This document shows, one piece after another, positions 18,754 to 29,574 of a stretch of DNA of 64,000 nucleotides. The DNA is taken from the NCBI GenBank assembly GCA_012862575.1, contig BLSF01000003.1:1054001-1118000 (forward strand), given 5' to 3'. Every line of letters begins with the position of its first letter. Position 1 is the stretch's first letter. Origin of the DNA: Parietichytrium sp. I65-24A (Eukaryota; Sar; Bigyra; Thraustochytrida; Thraustochytriidae). The position numbers and the translations under genes are program-made. Under the pieces are notes generated by a model, which had not been told where the DNA came from, made no database searches, and worked only from the letters and a program-made list of their open reading frames with translations.

Positions 18754-20164
18754 CTATGGTCGAGAGAATCGACGATAGATAAAGAATGCCGCAATCATGA
18801 GGAACATGAGCCTGTAATTTGGGCTCTTGTAGCGCTTTTTACAGATCTCTTCTCCGTTTGGAGGCGCAGCAGTAGGTAATACTGAAGGAGCGCGAGAATC
18901 TGTTCTTGTGAGGGCTAAATCTTGCAGCCCTTCTGGAAGCCAGGACAGGAAAGTGACGAGATACTTGGAGTCAAGGCCAACTCTGTAGCGATACTTTGGG
19001 TTCTTGGACGTAAGAGCTTCGATCATCGCCTCGCTATAAAAGAGAGAAAAAAGGTGAGCCCAGCAAAAGTCAGCATACTTGGGAAACAGCAATACGCATT
19101 CCAAATTCGTAGAAGAAACAGGCAAAAGACTTACGGAACGAGGTCTAGCGAACAAATGTGGGGCGATTTTCGCGCAAAGTCACGTTACCTTGTTAGCAAC
19201 CAAGAGGCCAAAAGTTTTGTTGTCTTCCATTGCACTTACCAGAGTTTGTATTTCCAAAGTCTGTGAGTTCGTATTCAACATGCAACAGCGGCGGCAACGA
19301 AACGATCGACGAGGAGCGAGTGAGTTTTCAGCAAACCGCCACATGCAAATGGCGTTCCTTCTTTTCCATTCTTACCGTTGAGAGCGATTCCAAGGCGTTT
19401 GCGGAATGCCTGATAAAATCCCGTCCCATAATCTTCTCGAATGTTTTCAGGGAGCTTTTCCCAGAGCTGATCAAAGCCTGTTTGATAGTTGGAGTACAGC
19501 GCCGTCTTATTGAACCTTTGTCGTAGAATAGGTGCCATTCAAACAAATCAGCTTCTCAAACACGATGCGGCCCACCAGCCCACCAACCTGACATTCAAAC
19601 AAAAACTTACACGCCAGGTTCCACAATATGCACACTGACGCCAAATGGGATCATGTCTTTGCGTAAAACGTCGCTAAAAGCTTCAACAGCATACTTGGAA
19701 GGGCAGTACGCCGGCTGCGATGGAATGCCAATACGTCCTGCGATTGAGGCAACATTGACAATACGACCCTGGCTCGCGCGAATGAGTGGCAGCACAGATT
19801 TGGTAACCATCACCGTTCCATGAAAGTTGACGTCCATCATCCTTCTGAAAGAGTCCAACGGTGTGAACTCAACAGGTCCAGGAGTTACAAGAATGCCAGC
19901 ATTATTGACCACCCCAACAAGCTTGGAGCCCGACCGAGTCGCGAGTTCCTCTCGAATCTGGTGTGCACATTTCTCCACGGACTCTTCCTTCGTGACATCG
20001 AGTTTTAGCGGAACAACTCGATTGGAGCATTCTCCCTTCAACTTTTCAATAGATTCGTCCAAGAAGCATCCCGGGAAGACTCCGTATCCGAGCTTGTCGA
20101 GCTTCTTGGTGAGTATATTGCCAAAGCCGCTGTCGCATCCCGTGACGTACACAAACTCTGTCAT
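18754..20164 (-). CDS. Short-chain dehydrogenase, retinol dehydrogenase/17-beta-HSD type, five exons
   Basis: NAD(P)-dependent oxidoreductase of the RDH/HSD17B/BDH1 group of classical SDRs. Exons on the minus strand are 20164-19611, 19515-19376, 19260-19240 (21 nt), 19144-19135 (10 nt) and 19033-18754, giving 334 residues with no frame break. Visible motifs are the cofactor loop T-G-C-D-S-G-F-G (8-15), N-N-A-G (87-90), catalytic S140, Y153 and K157 (Y-x-x-x-K), and P-G after the active site. Joining exons 1 and 2 gives E-P-G-V-F-N-K-T, as the family requires. The two micro-exons restore the spacing up to the conserved E-A-L-T-S-K-N-P-K-Y-R-Y block. A C-terminal hydrophobic helix plus basic tail suggests ER or lipid-droplet anchoring. 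All four introns have GTAAG donors. Substrate (retinoid, steroid or hydroxy acid) unknown. Confidence 0.85.
19135..19144 (-). other. 10-nt micro-exon (exon 4 of the SDR gene)
   Basis: It is bounded by CGCTAG and GTAAGTC. It converts phase 1 to phase 2, which the last exon needs; without it the last exon is out of frame. It codes for the D-L-V-P junction just before the E-A-M-I-E-A-L-T-S helix. Confidence 0.65.
19240..19260 (-). other. 21-nt micro-exon (exon 3 of the SDR gene)
   Basis: It is flanked by an AG acceptor (CTCACAG) and a GTAAGT donor. It is phase 1 on both sides, so skipping it would remove seven residues and keep the frame: it is a potential cassette exon. It codes for D-F-G-N-T-N-S, the D being completed across the junction. 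Confidence 0.7.
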
Positions 20165-21513
20165 CTTCTTCAAGGCGTTTCCAAGGTACTTTTGACACTT
20201 GCTGCAGATACTGAGAAAGGTTTCTGCCTTCGCCTACCTTGCTGCTCGCCTCTTTCCTCTCACTGTACCGTGCGTCAACTTTGACTCTGACGTAAGCTTT
20301 CTGATAGCCTGGCTAGCTAGCACTATCTCTTTGCGAGTTGCAAGATATCTATCTTTGTTGTCTTGTTTCTGCCAAGATGCGTCAGATTGCACATGGCTGC
20401 TTCGCCCTCTCTCTGTGCTGACTCACTAGCTCTGGCTAGCTAGTGGTAGGAAGTTGCTACGCCAATAGGAGCGGACAGCGAAAATTGATTCAGTACTAGT
20501 ACCGGTACTTCATGGTACTTCGCTGATCTTCGCAGTGAAGTTGGTCAGCCCTCGTCGATCGAGCCCAGCAGCATGCTTTTTTGGTGTTGACCATCTTCGC
20601 TTACCAGGAGACCTTTAGAGTGGTGAAAGATCGAGGCCAAGTTTGCCGAAGCCATTTAAAGCCAGCCTCCCAAACTTTCTCAGTAGAGCGCTTCTGTGCA
20701 AGAGAGCGATGAAGACAAGGGTCTACAATTGGAACCAATCAGAGTCGGACAAACTTCCACAAGCTCGACTGGCCGCCATCGTCAGCAAAAAAGTTCACAG
20801 CCGAGGTGACTTTCGACTTCCACACTCACGATTTCTATCCCACACATCTAAAAAACCGCAGATCCTGCGAATAGGTTCCAAGGTTCGATGCTCATCCCGA
20901 AGGGCGTTTGTCGATCGGCCAGCGCGGACGTGTTAAACAGTTAGTAACTGAAGCCACCAGTGATCAATATGAAACTCACCGTCCAAATCAAAAAACCTAG
21001 TCGAGAGATTTGTCGACGATTTGTTGAACTTGTCGACCCGAAGAACTTTGAGAGACATTCGACGAAAAAATGAAGATGGTTCCTTTGTCAAAGAACTCGC
21101 TGAGCTGATGTTGCTCCTGGACAAAAGCTGCAAGCAACTTTACCACCATCTGGCCACGGATATTGATAGTCAGTGCACTAGCTAGTAAGGGCAAAGAAAT
21201 CTTTTATAGTATGGGCTACCGGTACTATTAAATTAAAAGGGGTATTACGCAGTGTCACACGTTGTGTACTTCTACAATTGACAAAGAAGAGCTTTATGAC
21301 CTCCTAGGAGAGTGTTCAAATATATCAGGAGGGAGTGAGACCCATGTAGCAGGTCCTATTCTAACAGTGATCCATGATGGAAGGTATAAAAGGTATCATC
21401 AGTATCATCGAAAGGTCTTCTTGTAGGGGCGATTTGAGAACTCGCTTTGCGGGAGAGGTACTCGAGTACTCACAGTCAGTACTCGGCACTCGGCTGCGAG
21501 AAAGGGAACAGAG
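20165..21513. other. Divergent intergenic region with a possible unresolved gene
   Basis: It should contain the promoters of the SDR and PEF genes. It holds GCTAGCTAG palindromes (about 20320, 20435, 21179), a GTACTAGTACCGGTACTT block at about 20493-20511, and CTCGAGTACTCACAGTCAGTACTC upstream of the PEF gene at about 21461-21484. Between about 20709 and 21187 the plus strand has several protein-like but mutually frame-shifted segments. The best is a charged amphipathic stretch ending at TAG about 21182. This could be an intron-containing or damaged gene, but I cannot assemble one. Confidence 0.35.
21385..21392 (+). promoter_or_regulatory. Candidate TATA box for the PEF gene
   Basis: TATAAAAG lies about 122 bp upstream of the ATG at 21514. 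It is followed by a palindrome-rich leader (CTCGAGTACTC, CAGTCAGTACTC). The call rests on consensus match and position only. Confidence 0.35.
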
Positions 21514-22418
21514 ATGCAACGATACAGAGTTCAGATCCCGGCCGGCGTTGTCGCCGGCGGGCAATTTATGGTCAACATCAATGGCCAGTACATGCGCGTG
21601 ACTGCGCCACAAGGCACTGGGCCAGGAAGTGTAATAGAGATACAGGCTCCGGGGGCGGTGCCAACGCACAGCCACGCTGGTGCACCACCACCCCCACCTC
21701 CAACCCCGTCTGCCCCAGTCACTGGGGGCCGTGCTTTGGGACCTCAGTGCACCGCTTCGATGAACGCGGAACGCCAATTGGCTTCGATGAACGGGGCTGC
21801 CCCGCCTGCAGACTTAATTTTCACTGCGATGGACAGGGACGGCAGTAATTCTGTCACCGTGGATGGTAAGTTCTTTCACTTTGATAGTTGCGCCCTTGCG
21901 AACGCACTTTGAAATCTCCTGATCTGACTTCTCTGTTGCAATGGAATCTCGATTCCCAATTCTGAACTAATTTTGTAGAGCTACAGTTCGGACTAAGCCA
22001 GGGTGGAAGGCTCCGGTTTTCATTGAAGACTTGCCAGCTTCTAATCAATCTTTATGATTCCGACAGAGACGGGAGCTTAAACCGCTCAGAGTTTGTAGGA
22101 TTATGGGGTTACCTGGAGCAGTGGAGAGCGTGCTTCGAAGCCCACGACAAGGATCGCTCTGGGTTCATCTCGAGGCATGAGCTCAAGCATGCCATTGAAC
22201 AAATCGGATATCGATTCACAGAAGCATTCTACGACAAGCTTCTCCGGATTTACGACAAGGAGAAAAGAAACGAAATCGGCTTTGATGCATTCATCCAGCT
22301 CTTTTGTGAGCTGCACAACTTGACCGAGGCGTTCAAAGCTCATGATGAGCAACGCAATGGAGAGGCCCGATTCAAATACGAAGATTTTTTGAATGCAGCA
22401 TACGCAATTCACGAGTAA
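21514..22418 (+). CDS. Penta-EF-hand calcium-binding protein (ALG-2/peflin-like), two exons
   Basis: Exons 21514-21865 and 21979-22418 are joined across a 113-nt GTAAGT-AG intron and give 263 residues. The N-terminus (1-45) is a compact module with the pattern P-A-G-V-x-x-G-x-x-F and P-Q-G-T-G-P-G, seen in many algal and stramenopile proteins. A Pro-rich linker follows (P-P-P-P-P-P-T-P near 60), then five EF-hands. Good loops are D-R-D-G-S-N-S-V-T-V-D-E (split by the intron), D-S-D-R-D-G-S-L-N-R-S-E and D-K-D-R-S-G-F-I-S-R-H-E; the last two are degenerate. The order matches ALG-2/PDCD6 and peflin, which bind ESCRT and COPII partners in a Ca-dependent way. The intron is certain because the EF-1 loop is completed only after splicing. 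Confidence 0.87.
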
Positions 22419-22701
22419 AGTAAAGGTTGTCATTCTACGAATCGCTCTCAATAGCAATAGCCCAACTCAAAAATACATGAAGGAAAAACTATTCTGCGGA
22501 AATTCTTCTCTAGCTCTACTTGTTGCTTCCATTGTTCACCCGTGTGATTGCGAAGCTCGCTCTCAAACTCAGAATTTATAGAACAGGATTCAGAATCAGA
22601 CTGATTCTATGTCATAGCTCTACTCAATCTTAGGCAGAGGGTTTTGTCGTGTACGCGACTGGTCACTCGCCTCGAACAGCGCATGAGCGTGCGGTCAAGC
22701 C

Positions 22702-23577
22702 ATGTCAATGGCGGAAGAGATAGCGTGCAACCTTGCCTCGGCTGCTCATGAGCTGCACGAGCGCCTCTCGGAGGAGGCTTACCTCTCTCTTTGCGAAGCG
22801 CAGGTGAAACGTGTTCAACAGAGTTTTGCGGAAGGCGCATCAAAGATGTGCATCCCCCCGCACCCACAACCGGAGTCGTTGCGATTGGAACTTACCGAGA
22901 GAGGAGCAGCAAGGGAGTCCGTTGCTGAGCACCATTCTTCCGAAGCCCTCCGACGGTTTCATTTTGCGATAACACAGCTGGTTCTTCTGATGCAGCAAGA
23001 GGAGCTGAGGTCTCCAAGAGGTACAGCGTTTTCCTGGTCAGACTTCGAATCTTTCAAAACCTCATGTCTCCAAAGTTTAAATAATGACAACTTGCTGCGG
23101 GAGTCCCGGAAAGAAGAAAGTGTCGATCCTTTTTGCACTGCTCTGTTCGTGCTCCACACTGCCTACTTCCGAAAAAATGGCGGCGGCGATGATAACGAGC
23201 TCGATGGATCGAAAGTTTTCTCATCCTGCAAGAGTGCTCAAATGACTCAAGACTCAAAGCAATACACTCCGCCGAGAACAGCGGAAGAGGAGCTCAAGCC
23301 AAATTCCCTTCTGGTGCCTCGCCATTTTGCAGTGTCCTCATTGCCGACTTTGAATGACGCAAAATGGAGCGTCATGTACAATCTCCGAAACTCTTCCCGG
23401 GCGCTCGCGCAGGAACTTGAGGTGGGCATCCAATTCGAATTTTCGGACGAGAGCCTTCTGAAAAATGATTTGGGCACAATCACTTGCACGAGGGCACAGC
23501 TGGAGGAGATGTGCGAGAATTTGAGAGAAGCCTTGCGCGACGTTGTTCTTTTGCAGGAGAAGCTTACGCAGAGATGA
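22702..23577 (+). CDS. COMM-domain protein
   Basis: 291-residue protein. Residues 1-110 are helical, as in the COMMD N-terminal domain, followed by a variable linker. The last 85 residues fit the COMM domain: L-P-T-L-N-D-A-K-W-S-V with the conserved Trp, a beta-rich stretch (V-G-I-Q-F-E-F), then T-C-T-R-A-Q-L-E-E-M-C and a long amphipathic helix to the end. COMMD proteins assemble with CCDC22/CCDC93 in the Commander complex that recycles endosomal cargo. I cannot say which of the ten paralogues it is. The ATG is 22702; a second ATG two codons later is also possible. It lies 283 bp downstream of the PEF gene on the same strand. Confidence 0.68.
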   Translation: MSMAEEIACNLASAAHELHERLSEEAYLSLCEAQVKRVQQSFAEGASKMCIPPHPQPESLRLELTERGAARESVAEHHSSEALRRFHFAITQLVLLMQQEELRSPRGTAFSWSDFESFKTSCLQSLNNDNLLRESRKEESVDPFCTALFVLHTAYFRKNGGGDDNELDGSKVFSSCKSAQMTQDSKQYTPPRTAEEELKPNSLLVPRHFAVSSLPTLNDAKWSVMYNLRNSSRALAQELEVGIQFEFSDESLLKNDLGTITCTRAQLEEMCENLREALRDVVLLQEKLTQR

Positions 23578-24531
23578 CGTTGGTTCGCCAATAAATGAGG
23601 AAATCGTTTGTACAATTATGGGCTACCCAACGCTGTTGTACTAGGTGCACACACCTAACTATTCATACTTGTTAGTCTACTATGAATAACCCGTAAAAAC
23701 ATCTGTATAAGATCTTACTGCTAATTGTTTTAATTAACTGTCCCCTGCGTTGTCAAACTCTTGCTACTAGCGCTTCTAAAGCCTGCGTCGCCGATTGTCT
23801 TCTCCATTTCTCTCTAAGGATCGATCGGAATTGTCAATTTGAAAATTATAAAAGTGATTGACTGCGAACGTGTCTGCACAGGTCTTTCGGTTGCATTCAT
23901 ATGAAGCAGGCTTTGGCAATTAGTACGGAAATCTATTCATGTTTTCTTTGTTTCTGAAAATTCAAAATACAAAACAACTGAGGGTTGATTGAACTCTTAA
24001 AACCAACAACACCTTTAGATTCGTTTCTTTGTATGACTGCGATGGAGAGGACCGAGCGAATTCCATCCAGCATGGGCACATCGGATGTGGAGAGCCGACT
24101 GCGCTGATTCCGTTTCGCAGATCAATTCTCGAGCAGAAATTACTTCACTCCTTCCATTGGATCAGGAAAGGTTGAGTGAGAAGGAATGTTAGTTGCGCAA
24201 ACGATAGTCAGAAAATCGCAACTAGTAAACCGGAGACTTGCAGAAATCTCAGATTTCATGCATGTCTGGCCGGCTGGATCACTTGATTATGCTAGGCCCG
24301 AGCGGAGATGGAAAACAAGATAAGATTATGGACGAAGGAGAGAACCGGAGGTTCTTTGCATTTGGAGAAAAGGAAGCATTGTTTACAACAATCAAAATGC
24401 CGTTCAACTGATGGTTTAGAAACCCTTTTTCGTAAAGAAGGACTCGAGCATCCATCCATCCACACACATATGGCCCGAGCGATAATCGACGATGTGCTGT
24501 TCTGTTTGTTACAATGGTTGAACTTGACTAA
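23578..24531. other. Convergent intergenic region
   Basis: 954 bp between the COMMD and RSPH14-like stop codons. It is AT-rich, with tracts such as TTTTAATTAACTG near 23726 and long GAATTC-poor stretches. No coding frame with family resemblance; short frames at 24279-24467 are discounted. Confidence 0.45.
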
Positions 24532-26022
24532 CTACGAGTTGTTCAGAATTTTTGCCAGCCTTTTTTGTGCCCCGGAGCCGTTCGAGTCCACCAAAGACTT
24601 TAAAAGATCATTGGCAATTGTCAAGTGTTTCTCTGATATGTTTGCTCCATTGTCTGGCAGCGTTAGCTTCGCTATGGTCTCAACCGAGTACAGGCATCCA
24701 AAGATCTCGATGCAGCTTTCCTCGCTCTCACAAATGCTCTCAAGTGCCTCCAAACATTGTTCCACTTGGTACTGCTCTGGGGACTTTCTGATAATATCGA
24801 GTAAGCATTGGGCACACTTCGTTCCAAAGACGAACTTTAAAAAGTCTGAGCTTCTCAGCAACGTCAGCACATAGATCTTCATAACCGACGGTAGCTCGGC
24901 TGCAGAGCGAATTGCCTGCACGCAGTTCGACTTAATGCGCTCATCTTCGTCTTGAAGGCCCTGATAAAGCGAGTTTGCTATTTCCTGCTCTCCAAGGCAC
25001 GTTTTTCCACTTTTGACGACGCTGATCAGCATCAGAGCCGCGCTAGAAGCTCTTCGGAGGGCTCTGTTTGGGGTCGTGAGATATTCAGCCAATACTTGGG
25101 TGAGGCCTGAATCGATGATTTGGCATCTGCCTGCATCCTGCGCACAAATGTTGACAATCAACTTCGCGGAAGGGAGCTTAAGAGCATTGATCTAGTGTTG
25201 AAAACGAAGGTCAGTCTATTGCGATGAGAAAATGTTCGCGAGTTCTTCAGTTGCCAAAACTTACATCCTTCATTTTCAGGAGCTTCAGTTCGCAGTTGGT
25301 ATCCAGGCACAGCTGTGCTCCCCTACCAGGCACAGCGGCGATTCCGGCGAGACCCTCCAAAAGATATTCATTGACCACATTGGAGCCGCCGCGATCCGGA
25401 ATGGCCGCGACCAGGTTTGCAATGAGCTCTGAGCGCGTCTCACACAAACCTTCCGCTCCGTCAGGATGACGGAGGAATGCTGCCAGAGCGCCGGAAGCTT
25501 CTTCCCGAATGCTGGCGCAGCTATTCTCTAAGAGAGTCACGAGAGCCTTGATGCACGTGGAAGATGGATGTTTAACGCGCACTCGCCCGCTTCGAACTAA
25601 AAGCATCGACCCAAGGCAAGCCGCTGACAGAGTTCTGATGTCATCCGAATGGCTGCTTAGAAGCTGGGTGCATGCCTCAAGAGCTCCACTTTGAATTGCC
25701 TCACTTCTCTTTTCGTGCGATACGGTGCAGTCTGCCAAGAGTTGAAGGCTTCGTAAAAGATCGCTTTCGGAGAGGTCGTTGTTGCTGAGAAGAGCAACAA
25801 GTTTGGGAATGCACCTGTCTCCAAAAGCTTCTGCAACCTGAAATTATTAAATGGTGAAAAGTCAACGTCGGAGTTCTGCCAATCATTCGGTGTGAGAACA
25901 CTTACTTCTTGCGGTTTCACGCCTTTGAAAAAGTGAGACTTGTTGCGCGGGTCATCTGGGTAGTACGGATATCGGTCTTCGAGACGATCTGACGTGTGGT
26001 ATTTGACTGGCGTGTCCTGCAT
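24532..26022 (-). CDS. RSPH14: Armadillo-repeat protein, RSPH14 (radial spoke 14)-like, three exons
   Basis: Exons are 26022-25906, 25837-25265 and 25191-24532, all joined in phase 0, giving 449 residues with GTAAGT donors. The N-terminus carries an aromatic patch (R-Y-P-Y-Y-P, then H-F-F-K-G), and armadillo/HEAT helices run from about 40 to the end. Repeated hydrophobic patterns include I-P-K-L-V-A-L-L, G-A-L-E-A-C-T-Q-L-L, I-R-E-E-A-S-G-A-L-A-A-F-L and L-R-R-A-S-S-A-A-L-M-L-I-S-V-V. Order and spacing follow RSPH14/RSP14, an armadillo component of the axonemal radial spoke, though the protein is about 100 residues longer than the human one. Other armadillo proteins remain possible. The presence of CFAP161 and DYNLT in the window fits a cilium-building organism. 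Confidence 0.65.
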
Positions 26023-26910
26023 TTTCTCCTCGAACTGTTTCGCTCAGTCGCCTCGCCTTCCAGTTGCCTCCGCTTCGGGAGCGACTTCTTCTTTTCGCGT
26101 GTCTTGTCTCAGGACGACTCAGCGTGGGGCTCGTAACTCGCAAAGTATTCTGAAAGAGGAGAGTGGGTTGCGGTGGTGGTGCGCGCAAGAAAGTACTTTC
26201 GCTAGCAACCCATTACTGGAGAGTTGCCGCAGCCAATAATAATAGGCTTGTCATGTCTAATGGGTGCGAAATGCATAACAGTTTACAGTATTACGGCATA
26301 ATAATCGCAACGGATCTGCTTGAGGATGACAGATTTGGAAATCGTTTGAGCCATCGCCACAATCTTCGCCACGCTGAGTGCCCTGAGTGCTTAAAGTAGG
26401 CACGAGACCTTTGGGTTTGATTTTCCAGGACCGGGGTGTTCCAAAGCCAAAGCTCTGTTGTTGTTGCTCGACCGTCGTTTGAACTTTGGAAAGGATTAAT
26501 GGTGCGGGTGCACTTTTCTCAGACTGGCAACTCGTCAAGCTAAGATGTGAAGACGAGCCGAACCAGAACATAGGCTCCAGCCCCCGACAAAACTGTTCCG
26601 AACACAGCATACAGTGGAGGAAACACAACTTAACTGCACTAGATGAGCTTTGCGCTGTCAACTATGCCGAAGGCTCTTTGATACTCACGATTCGAGGAAG
26701 GAAAACCTCACCGCTTGGGCCGAAAGCATGAATCTGAGAGTGATTCCGTTCAGCACATGATTAGCACAGAAACCTTAACACCAGAGTGCATGACTCACTA
26801 GTGGTGGCGGGATGTTGGAAATCCTTTGACGCACCAAATGGTAAGTGTTTATTTTTAGAACTCAAGTAGTACACTACAGCTGCAGAAAGATCGTCTGTGT
26901 AAACAACTTT
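26023..26910. other. Intergenic between RSPH14-like and TRIP13
   Basis: 888 bp that should include the RSPH14-like promoter and the TRIP13 3' end, both genes being on the minus strand. Several open frames of 78-134 codons overlap in opposite directions around 26257-26731, none with recognisable domains. It is AT-rich near 26280-26310 and 26840-26930. Confidence 0.4.
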
Positions 26911-28310
26911 TCATTTCATTGCCATCGACTGCAGGGATGCTCTTTCTTCTCTCGCAGCGTCGCATAGATGATGCGCGAACTGAAGCTTTGAGATGGGAGA
27001 GCTGCAAGCAAAACGGGCATATGCTTGAAAAGGTAGCTTGCGTAGTCCTCGACCGCTCATGCCGTTGGATTCTTGGGCACAGAGGTCCATGGCAGCTGTC
27101 AAGCTATCCGCCTCCCGCTCGTCTCCGACCAAAATCCCAGACCTTTCAAGCTCTTCTACGCACCCTTCCAAAATCCTTCTGCGAATTTCTTGATTTGGAA
27201 GGCCTAAAAAGAAAATACAACACAAAGAATGTTTTGGCGCACAATTATCAGTACTGGAGATGCTGGCGCCGCAAATGGATCTTTCGCACAAGTAAACTTA
27301 CCAATATACTGACGGATGTCCGCCCGGTCAACAAATGCCAGATCAATAGCTTCGGTAATGTTGCTGGTGGTCAGGATCATCACATTTCGCCTTGACTTGA
27401 GGCGATCGATTTGAGTTAGCAAAGCATTAACAACGCGAATCGAGTCCGAAGGCTCAGTGCCAGAAACAGCCGCAGAACGGGCAGCGGCAAGGCTTTCGAC
27501 CTCGTCAATCAAGATGAAAACCAAGGTACTTTCATCTTCAGCGAGCTCTTGTATGTATGAAAACAATTTAGCGACCAATTTACCACTTTCGGAAAACCAC
27601 TTGGAAAAGAGGGAGTGTGAATTTACTTCCAGTAGTTGTGCGCTGTTAAAAACACCCCGAAGCCTAATACTGAGTTTTTGTGAGAGCGCCTGGCAGAGGG
27701 AAGTTTTTCCAGTTCCTGGTGGGCCGTGCAACAGAACGACGTGATTCCAAGATATTACGTTCCGGTTCACCCCTTTGGACGAAAAGAATAAGGAAGTCTG
27801 CGCAAAATCCAGAAGATGGGATTTCACGCTGCTATCGTAAACAAGATTCTCCCACATACCTTCAAATTGGGTGCACGGAAGCTCCCAATGGGTAAAGACA
27901 CTGGAATCCGGGTCATCTTCGGTTGTTTCATCATAGGGACCTTTGAGGAAACACTTTGTTAGGTGAGCTCAAACTTGAGTTTCGGTGAATTTGGCACTGG
28001 ACAACTAACCTTCATCAAGAGCAGTGTATACAAAAACGTGAAACTCTAACTCCCATCTGTAACTCGGCTTCTCCAGATCCAGGTTGATACTTTCAAAGAA
28101 CTCCCCAAGGTTGCTTCTCTGCCTGCTCAGGTCCAGTTCTCCACCACTAAATAAAGTGCTCTCTTGAGCGTCAAGCTCGTCGCGCACGATCTTCTCCAAA
28201 GCAGCGTCAGCGAGAGGGCATAAAGGTCTTTTTCTCGCATCGACGTTCACCACTTTCAGGCCAGTCGAACGGCTTTCGACAGCAGAGGTCGATACAGCAT
28301 CAACCTCCAT
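26911..28310 (-). CDS. TRIP13: Pachytene checkpoint AAA+ ATPase TRIP13/PCH2, three exons
   Basis: Hexameric AAA+ remodeller that unfolds HORMA proteins (MAD2, meiotic HORMADs), acting in the spindle checkpoint and meiotic recombination. Exons are 28310-28010, 27940-27302 and 27203-26911 (phase 1 at both junctions; donors GTTAGT and GTAAGT), giving 410 residues versus about 430 in animals. An N-terminal adaptor domain (1-125) precedes the conserved W-E-N-L-V-Y-D-S. Walker A is G-P-P-G-T-G-K-T (173-180), Walker B is F-I-L-I-D-E-V-E-S with D246/E247, sensor 1 is T-T-S-N (N294), and R-A-D-I-R-Q-Y-I-G follows. The last exon supplies the lid with [12 protein letters not shown]. All catalytic residues are present. 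Start at ATG 28310; an upstream TTG in the open frame is rejected. Confidence 0.92.
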
Positions 28311-29574
28311 CCTCCTCTTGAAAAGCTTTCTCTCGAGGGAGACCCTTGAATCTGAGAGAGCGGAGAGCAGCTGGAAGAGGGCACGGCCAATTCTGCCCGC
28401 CACTTGGAAGCCCAACGCGGAATCAGCTGAGGGGTTTCAGACCGCAACGCTTTGCTTGCGCCTGAGGAAAAGACTAGAAGCGCGCGCCTCACTCAGCCTG
28501 CGACAGATTTTGCGTGATGGGCCAGTTGTCATTTATCGCGCATGAGAAGGCAGCTTTGCGTAGGGTTCGTCGAGCGAACGCACTGGGGCGATTGTCGTGG
28601 TGTCGTAGTATCGTGGTGTCGTAGTGCCGTGGTGTCGTAGTGTCGTAGCGTCGTGGTGTCGTGGTCACACTGTCGTCACGGATCGTCACGGTGTCGTTCA
28701 TCTTTTCGATTTTGAATTCTTCTTACGCTTACGGATGTGGTAGCAAAGACTATTCTAGAGAGAGTTGGAAAAAGAAAAAGTGCGAAACCCATGTGGCGAA
28801 ACCAAAGTATCGAAGTGTGTTTAGATGTGTTTAGGATTGTTTAGGGATGTTTTTGCTGTTTTGGAATGTGTTTCGAGAACTTCGCTGAGAATTCAGAGAA
28901 TGCCAGTCTCATCAGTCTCATGTGTTATCAAATGTTTCTCCGGGATTTGGTTTCATCGCGAGCAGGTCAACACCGGCAAAACAGTCTAAATAAATAAATC
29001 ATCTCCTTTTTTCTCTCAAATGGTTCTAGCCGCAAGATACCTGAATTCTGAATTCTAAATTCTAAATTCTGAAAAGGAGCTCCAAGCGGCTCCACGTAAC
29101 TCACGTAACTCTGATTCTCTGACTCGGATGAATTCCCTCTAACGGGACTGGTAGTTGTAGAGTACGGACCACATACCGGTACGACCACTAACTGGTAGTG
29201 ATCCATGCGTACCAGTCAGCTATCCTAGCTAAAGTATCTCTACTTCCCACCAGCAAGGTATGGGTATGGGCTACTTAGTCTCCTCAGTACCGCTGCTCTT
29301 CTCAGTTGATGTGGTAACTCAGGCTGTACTCCTCGCAGCCCGTACTCACACTGTCAGTACTCAGTAATGCTCAGTACTGACAGTCAGTTCTCTCCCTCCT
29401 CATTCTCCTCATCCCTCCTCGCACAGCGCTGTCAGATCTGCCAGAGCTGTCAGAGTGACGACGTCGGGGACGACTTGAACAGTCTCTTTCCGTGTACTGA
29501 GTTTCGTGTGCCTGGCCAAGGGCGAGATCAAGTACATCAGCGAGGGTCTGGTGAGTCCGAAGAGGAGAGCAAAC
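28311..29574. other. Divergent intergenic region
   Basis: About 1.26 kb between TRIP13 and PFKFB starts, presumably holding both promoters. Contents: an 8-bp tandem repeat (28594-28665); GTGTTTAGATGTGTTTAGGATTGTTTAGGGATG-type repeats near 28816-28848; AATTCTGAATTCTAAATTCTAAATTCTG near 29040-29070; and a dense run of GTAC and CAGTACTG palindromes with CTCCTCATTCTCCTCATCCCTCCTC at about 29150-29420. No gene is seen. Confidence 0.5.
28594..28665 (+). repeat. 8-bp tandem repeat (GTCGTRGT), about nine copies
   Basis: Units alternate between GTCGTGGT and GTCGTAGT with a few single-base changes (ATCGTGGT, GCCGTGGT, GTCGTAGC). The array sits about 285 bp upstream of the TRIP13 ATG and is followed by two looser GTCGTCACGG copies. 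No coding function. Confidence 0.9.
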
